Assembly: GCF_034702125.1 (NCBI RefSeq)
Contig: NC_085861.1
Span: 46,892,222-46,956,221, forward strand
DNA: 64,000 nucleotides
Origin: Engraulis encrasicolus
Lineage: Eukaryota; Chordata; Actinopteri; Clupeiformes; Engraulidae
Reading direction: 5' to 3'
Part shown: positions 57,198 through 64,000 of the stretch, in pieces
How the letters are laid out: every line of letters begins with the position of its first letter
How positions within the stretch are numbered: position 1 is the stretch's first letter
Program-made: the position numbers and the translations under genes
Notes under the pieces: generated by a model
The model's database searches: none
Seen by the model: only the letters and a program-made list of their open reading frames with translations
Told to the model about the DNA's origin: nothing

Positions 57198-60100
57198 TGT
57201 AGTAATAATTTTAATATCGGCAGACAAGCAACTAAGATGGTAAGCACTGCAGATTTAGTTGTTAACCGCCGGAGAAGTTACTGTGTAGACACATTATGTA
57301 TTCCACCCATTAAACTCTGGAGTGCACCCAAAAGGCAACCCTATTTAACCATTTCCATCCTCCACTGTCCATGGCGTGAGCTTCGTCTGTGCACGTGGGG
57401 TCCCGTATGGCCAGATGCCCACTGTCCATTGTCTTGTTGTCCAGCATATGCAATTTCATATTTGTTGTTCAGCAGCCACACCAAGTAGATGCACATGTTT
57501 CCAATAATGTTGAGTGTCCCGTGACCCATTACAGAAAAGCTTACACACAAGAATATGTCACTATATGGGGACTTCCCCAGCCAAATCATGAGAATAAAAT
57601 GAGAATATAATATAAGAATAGTAGAAGATTAAGAAAACTAAGATGAAACTAAAAATTTCACCACATTCTCCCCCCTTTGGGAGTTCATACTCACATTATA
57701 AAAGTAACTACTGATTACACTTTTGACTTGTAATCAAACATTTAATTCTAAATGTCTTTGGTAACCTACAACACTCCACATACAGCCCAATTGACACCCA
57801 GACGAACAACAGACCAGACACCCAGAATCGCCAGCAGACAAGCGGGACACACCATGTTATATTGCTTTGTGCCTGCCCCTTTCGATTTCTCTCCCCTGCC
57901 CCTTGGAGAGTACTACTGTGGTTTAGCTGTGTCCACAGTAGCTAGCTGTCCATTACATGATTGACAGCCTGATGGTCCGCATTCATCCACCAACATTCCA
58001 AATGTCCACCACAACTAGTCCATCATTCACCAAGTACCAACTAAGCCATATGATGCATTGTCATCACAAAATATCACCTGGTCTACTTTAATTTCAACGA
58101 ATACAGAGTAATACTCTCAGGTTGGAGCAAAAACCCAATGGCTCAGTCAAAAAACACTACCCGCCAATGAGCAGTGAAAAACACTGACCAATTTTGGACT
58201 AATTTGGGCAAAATTCTCCAACGGCCCAGCTAAGGCTGCGACCCGACTTTGTCTGCTGAGAGTAAACTCCAGTTACAAAGCAATATGTGGATATGTATAT
58301 AAAAACAAAATAACACATGGTCATGTGTAAAATAAAACATCCCACCTATAGGTATAATTAATTACTAATGAGTAACATAATAAGGTAAAACACTTTACAC
58401 ATTTGTGTCATTAAATAAAGTCAACTGTGTAGCAACAATACTATCTGGTATCGCATTTACGATATTCATACTTTCTTGAGAAACATTGTCTTCTTCAGCC
58501 ACCTCTTCACCAGTTGTTGTAGCATGTCCTTGTCTATGCATAGTCATGTGATAAACATTGGATGGGACCATAACTTTTATTACTGTTTAAGTGACCAGTG
58601 CTTACAGATAATTGTTCATCGTCATAATGTTGATGGTGCTATTGTCACAGTTCTCCCTCGCTGAGGCCTAATGCCCCCCTTGGATAATCTGCTAACTTAC
58701 AACCCAGTCAACAGAATCGAGAAGTCAACCAGTGCTGGGCCAAGGCCTAGGCCCCTCCATCTAGCCGTAAACTGCACCCAACACATTCTGTGGTCGAACT
58801 GAGGATGGTCACATGATCACTGTAGATGGCCCCATGCATAATTTCCTTGTCATTCCTGGTAACTGGCCCATGGTCTACTCCTCTGTCATTTGATGAATGG
58901 GACATGTCCTCTTCACCCCCTTATTGCTACTGTGTTCCTTCAGTCCTTAGTTAGGAACACAGGCCTGGATTTTCCTGGATGGTGGGGGTTTGTGGTGCTC
59001 TCAGAGTTCTGTGGAGACACAAAATAGAGAACAACCAGCAGTATCCATTCTTGGGAGAAACATTGTTCTATACCAATGTAAAACAATTTTGTCTTCTTCT
59101 CATATTGCTCTTTTAGACTAAGCAATTTGGTTTGATGCACAATATTGTCACCATCTCAATTTGGCAATTTTAATCTTTTTTCCTTTTACAGTTGCATATT
59201 GTATTACACTGTTATCAACAGCTCAAATTGAGTCAGTCATCTTAACTATGTTGAAAACCAAGGGAAACTGTAGTTTCTCAAGTTGGAGTACTCTCCCACT
59301 CATCTAAACAATTTCTCACACAAAGTGAAAATCACTGTAAGTGATCATTATGGTTTGTACGTGTGTTTATTACTTTGCACATAGTCCCTGTCCAAGTAAA
59401 CCAAATAAGCTAAAACTTGAATTATGCTTCATGTATCCCCCAGCATTTTCAGAATTTGCAACCTTGTATAATATTCTGGATGAAAAATAACTTTCCCCAC
59501 ACTGAGGAAGGATAACACCCCAAATATCTGACTTGCATGCATTTCTTTATCATTGTATTATAGTAATTTCCCATTCGGATTCATTTACATGTGTCAAAGT
59601 ATACCAGAAACCTTTATAGATGTTCTTAGAGATTATCAATGTTAACCATTTCTAGTTCAATGCTTTATATTTTTGTTTTTAATTCCCATTTTCTTTCCTC
59701 CCCCTTTACTCCCCCCTTTCACGGCTAATGCACCATGCAGTCGTGAAAGACTCTGTTAACTCTTATTTAAACCCTGGCCTGTCCAGTGGCCTATGGCTCT
59801 GGCTTGTGAACAAGCCCATTCACAACTGCTCTGGTTGTAGGAATTACGATGTTTAACAGACGCAAATAAGAAAACCTTTGTGTTGTCTATGTCTATCTAC
59901 AGGGTTCCTCCAGCTTTCTCCAAGCTCAATTCATGACCAATTTAAGACAATTTTAAAAACACATTATTGTTCATACAATTTGTGTGCACTCAAGTTGACA
60001 CCAGTCATATGCGCCAAAGATTGTATATATCTTCTCAAAGACATTCTTGTAGTATTGCCTTGGGTAGCGCTGCACATCATTTGAGGCTCAGACATCCAAG

Positions 60101-61513
60101 TCAGATTACGTTATTCTTTCCGAATTCATTAACTCAGTTTTTTGAAGACTCTGTAGGAACCCTGATTTCTTTAATTTTCTATCCCCATTTCTACAGTTGG
60201 AAGCCATATAGCCAGGGTATTCATAAGACATACTGGTGTTATATTAGACAACATCTTGTCAAGTCAGTGGGGAGGGTGTTTAGAGTTAGTCTGGGTTAAA
60301 CAACAATGGAGATTCAGACTTAGGATGGGGATTTCAGACAAACAGTTTCATGCAATAGGATTTGCACCATGCATTCTGGCTCCAACTGTTGAAATGGCTA
60401 ACATATATTTTAGATTTTGGAAAATCTTTCCTATTTCATATTGTCTCAAATTTCATTCTTTTACCTCATATCTTTTCACTCATTCATACAGAAACAAAGT
60501 CAGTCCAAGTCGTTTTCGGTCAGTCAACATTGGTTCAGATCTCCTAAAACCAAACCCAAAACCGGCCATATCTTGGGTCACAGATTTAGCAGTGATTGCC
60601 GTAATACTTAATGTATCAAGGATCCAGTATGCCAGAGTAGAGCATGTAATCCAATACATAACTCTCAAGTGACTAAGTTGCAACTGGTTTGAAACATACC
60701 CCTATGGGGCAAATACCCTTACACAACACCATTGTCTATTCACCATGACCATGTCGCCGATGATGTTACATGCTCTTTCTTCTGAATTACGATTTCTATA
60801 ATTTCACCAAATATCACCAAGTCACATGTACTAATCCATGCCAAATAATAGATATAGGTTGCGCTTTTGCTGGTATCCCTAATTAAGGCTTTGACTATGT
60901 GTGCTTTTTAAAACTATATCAATGTGCTCTCAAATTCTCTAAACAAAATTATGCTACCATATCTTCTACTTTGTAACTTTACTCACATCCTTTAAATGTA
61001 ATGTTCCAAAAAATGTAAATTATGCCAGGTTGTATTTAACTGGAACTTATGTCATGTTGCTTGCTTTTTGTTCACAAAAAGGCCTTGTGTGTATGTCTAT
61101 AACCAACCACAGGGAAGTGGCTAGGCCATCTGCATTGTTAGGGTATGTCGTGGGTGCAAGTATGTTCAACTGCAGTGTGCAGGGCGGGGGGCAGGTCTGG
61201 ATCACATCTCCCTCCTCCCCCCTGAGCACATCTCCCTCCTCCCCCCTGAGCACATCGAGTGCCTCCCCCTTGTCATTCAGCGCTAAGACTACACGGGAAG
61301 AAAAATAGCTCTGGAAGTCACTGCACCGTGCAGAGCAAAGACGCAGAGTTTTCACAAATAAAATCGTAGATCCACTCTCTCTACTCCACTAAATTATAAT
61401 GGTTTGGTGAGTGTAGGAAACACGAGTGGGGAGCTTTGAGTGAACCGCGTGATGAACAGCACGCGACCCTGTTAGGGTGTGAGCCAGAGGCCAAATTTTC
61501 ACATATTGGTATC
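57198..61513. other. No gene recognised
   Basis: About 4.3 kb of A/T-rich, non-coding DNA. Open frames of 60-138 codons match nothing known to me. A block near 57650-60700 has the even texture of an old retroelement interior, but no motif supports that. Confidence 0.4.
61203..61256. repeat. 24-bp tandem duplication
   Basis: CACATCTCCCTCCTCCCCCC-TGAG occurs twice (61203-61226, 61227-61250) followed by a partial CACATC. Confidence 0.9.
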
Positions 61514-62987
61514 ACCTGGGGTGGCAAAGTTTATCAATGTTTTTTGTAATCCTCCATGCCTGAGTTACATTATTTGGTATGATAGCCCTCTGGAAGTGTT
61601 AGCTTTCTTATATTTTTACTCACTTTTATAATGACACCCAGTGCATTTTGCAATACATGCCTGTATATGGATGTAGGCGTATGCAAGTGTCTGTGATGAT
61701 GGTATATGTTTTTATTGATGTTACATCACATGTAGACACCTTAGAGATTTTAAAAATATACAGGTTTGATGGATAATGTACTTTCCTATGAATTATATAA
61801 GTCAAAATGTATCCGTCGTACACTTTTTCAGCAATATAATGCAAGGTTAGATTGATGCAGAAGCCTGTAGGAGGGTGGGTCAAATCCCAATGATTGCTAT
61901 ATCATATCTGTAGGGTGTGGGCATTCAGAAAATATATGGGTTTGCTAGTTTAATATAAAGTATACACCTATTTAGGCCCAAAACCTATAACTGTCCAATG
62001 GATTTCAATGGAAACCAATACATTTCAATGTAATGTACAGCACATGACATAACTAAGGTGTAGTGGAATGTAGGAAGTTGTGAGATGCCTCAATGCACAT
62101 TATATCACATCTACAGTGTATAGACCTAAGACAATATATGGATTGGATAGCTTACTACAAATAACCCACTTATTTAAGACCCACAACTCATGGCCGTCGA
62201 TTAAAAATCAATGCATTTAAAAGTATGAAATCTTTAGGACTTTACAGAGCTTATGTAGGGATAGAGAAAGTTGGAAGATGTTTCAATGCACATTATGAAC
62301 CTTTGGAAAATACATGGTTTAGATAGCTAAATGCACATAATTCAGGTACTTTAGATGCTGACCATTGAAATGCATTGCCAATGCAACTTATGCAATTACA
62401 TTGTAGAACTAAGGTAGAGGAATGTAGGAAGTTGGGAGATATCACAACACAAATGCCACATCCAGTGGATCTTTAGAAAGCCTTCATACATTATGTTAAA
62501 TAATCTTTTTTTTCAGTCAGTGGGCCAGGACACATTAAGCCTATATTTCTAATAAATTAAAGTGATGGTAGGCATGTGCTGGAGATACATGCTAAGATGT
62601 CCTAAAATGGGCCAGAGTGCTTGATCACGCTTACTTCGTTACATGAAATGAGATTTTCTTTTGGCAATTTTGTTTTGTTGAACATCAAACCCATAAGCAC
62701 TGGTAGTATTGGGTCAACCATGAAGTGAAAAAATGTTGCCTGGTCTCTTTTTATCATATAGCCTACTTTCAGTTATGGAAAAAGTTTCTGACACCCTGTG
62801 GATGAATAGTAAATGTTATTTTCAGAAAGTACTATTCAATGGCTGACCAGGCATATTAGATCTTGATAGAGACCATAGTGTCTTGGTTGCAAAAATGGCT
62901 CAACTCGAGTCTAGGCCTACAGGAGGTGGACACTCAAGTGTTTGAAAACAAGATTAATTAGGACAAGGCAAGAGGTCAAGAGGATAC
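61514..62987 (+). repeat. Long interspersed or duplicated repeat, copy 2
   Basis: Partner of 53531-57197, without the TA-type and hAT insertions. It retains about 135 bases (about 62268-62404) that copy 1 has lost or had replaced by the tandem block. Confidence 0.85.
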
Positions 62988-64000
62988 GTAACTCTCAGAA
63001 TAACATTTGCAAAAGAAGAATATTACAATTCTCAGCTCATTCACAGAAATGAGAATTTAATGACACTAACTGTTCAATGAAAAGAATGCAAATCCTTCAG
63101 AATCCTTTTCACATAACATGGCAATTGCACCTATGGTATGTTGTTTTAACAAATTATAATGTGTGTGAATTATAATTTTCAAAATTTCCATCAATATTAT
63201 CATAATCAGCCATAATCAGGGCTATTATATCTAGTCCTCCAAAAACCCAGTCATGAAGAGATTCAGTGTTTGCGCTATAGCTGTATAGAAAACATGGTGA
63301 ATGATAAATGATGAAGTTGAATTTAGGAGCTGTTTACCATTTGTTGGGTCCTGTGGCCTTTTCCCCATCCAAACAGCATCATTGGTGATTGGTGATTGCT
63401 GGTTGCTGGCGCAACAAATTGGAGAATGATAGGGGTAAGTTTCATGAACAGTTTCAATGTCTGAGTAATGAGTTGATTTTAGAACACATGATACTAAGGG
63501 CCTCTGGCTCAGTTCCTCTGGCTTTTGATGGTGTCTTTGAACCTCATACTCTAAACCCTACTGGGAAGTGACAGGGTGATCATACCTGTGCTTTTGGTGG
63601 CTGTGAGACCCTTGCTTCCCACATCCCTCAGACGTTTTGGTGATGTATATTGCCACAAACCTTCTGCATCTAACCTCTTCAATGCAGACTTCAATTTTCC
63701 GGCTGCGATGTACCTTTCCATGGTACAATGTACTAAATAATAAGCTGGTTGTCTGAGGGCATGTGGAGGCAATCTCCAAAGGAAATGGCTGTATGAATAG
63801 GAAACTGAAGGATACACCAATATCTCCAGCCTTCTTGGGAGCTGATGCTGCCTCATTCCCATTGCAGGTCTCCACTTGCAAGTAACCACAAGTGATGCCT
63901 TTTCCCTCACCACTGATCTCTGGACTCACAATACAGTATGTCTGAATTTAGTGTCATCTGTAGTCATGCCTTGTTGCACTGCAAGTTGTGAGATTGGTAA
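62988..64000. other. No gene recognised
   Basis: Two overlapping minus-strand frames of about 120 codons (63551-63929) are open, but neither resembles a known family and they contradict each other. Otherwise nothing is seen. Confidence 0.4.

Noticed and set aside
63551..63929. Two overlapping minus-strand frames of 120-123 codons
   Set aside because: They are mutually exclusive frames with no recognised motif and no splice or promoter context.
1..64000. CRISPR arrays, bacterial operons, rRNA or functional tRNA genes
   Set aside because: The window is eukaryotic. The only tRNA-like heads are in SINEs, and tandem repeats lack the regular spacer pattern of CRISPR.

Overview
The window looks like repeat-rich chromosomal DNA from a teleost fish. 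It contains tRNA-derived SINEs, many short hAT-type, TTAA-type and TA-type DNA elements with target-site duplications, a Ty3/gypsy element, a Penelope-like fragment, dense CA/CT microsatellites, spliced-type exons, and a striking excess of the palindromic word TAGGCCTA (more than 40 copies by eye). The species cannot be named from the sequence alone. No complete protein-coding gene lies in the window.

Left part (1-8550): the last coding exon and 3' region of a CHK/EcKL-type small-molecule kinase-like gene (1-346). A degraded hAT-like block follows (about 1456-3985) holding a TTF-type zinc-finger-like fragment on the minus strand (3046-3435), then a SINE (5089-5300) and otherwise unrecognised DNA.

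8551-11998: a non-autonomous LTR retrotransposon. It has two long LTRs around only 253 bp of internal DNA, with a primer binding site resembling tRNA-Ser and a polypurine tract. Its 3' LTR is split by a 909-bp DNA transposon with a 6-bp duplication; the 5' LTR preserves the empty site. A related solo LTR (28923-30001) and an antisense fragment (about 695-830) lie elsewhere in the window.

12-26 kb: mostly unassigned DNA with a small hAT element (13013-13204) and an old SINE. A decayed but still intron-bearing RecQ-like helicase pseudogene lies on the minus strand (19962-21171), with two further splice-flanked open exons of unknown identity (18779-18952, 19506-19642). Further on come a 156-bp near-perfect hairpin, a CRE-centred 24-bp palindrome, and a 529-bp TA-flanked inverted-repeat element that recurs inverted at 51 kb and partially at 56 kb.

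26675-35432: an 8.76-kb composite hAT-type element, delimited by TIRs and a perfect 8-bp duplication (TCTAATAG). It carries internal shuffled and tandem repeats and the solo LTR. It is followed by a TTAA-flanked element (36767-37176).

38-44.3 kb: a Ty3/gypsy retrotransposon with 1.4-kb LTRs. A deletion fuses its 5' LTR directly to reverse transcriptase, so primer binding site, gag and protease are missing. Pol is further broken by a 523-bp solo LTR in RNase H and three in-frame stops in the integrase part.

44.4-64 kb: a Penelope-like fragment, small hAT and TA elements, 60-bp and about 400-bp tandem repeats, and a long repeat present twice (53531-57197 and 61514-62987). Younger insertions in one copy are revealed by their absence from the other. 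Overall this is gene-poor, transposon-layered DNA between genes.
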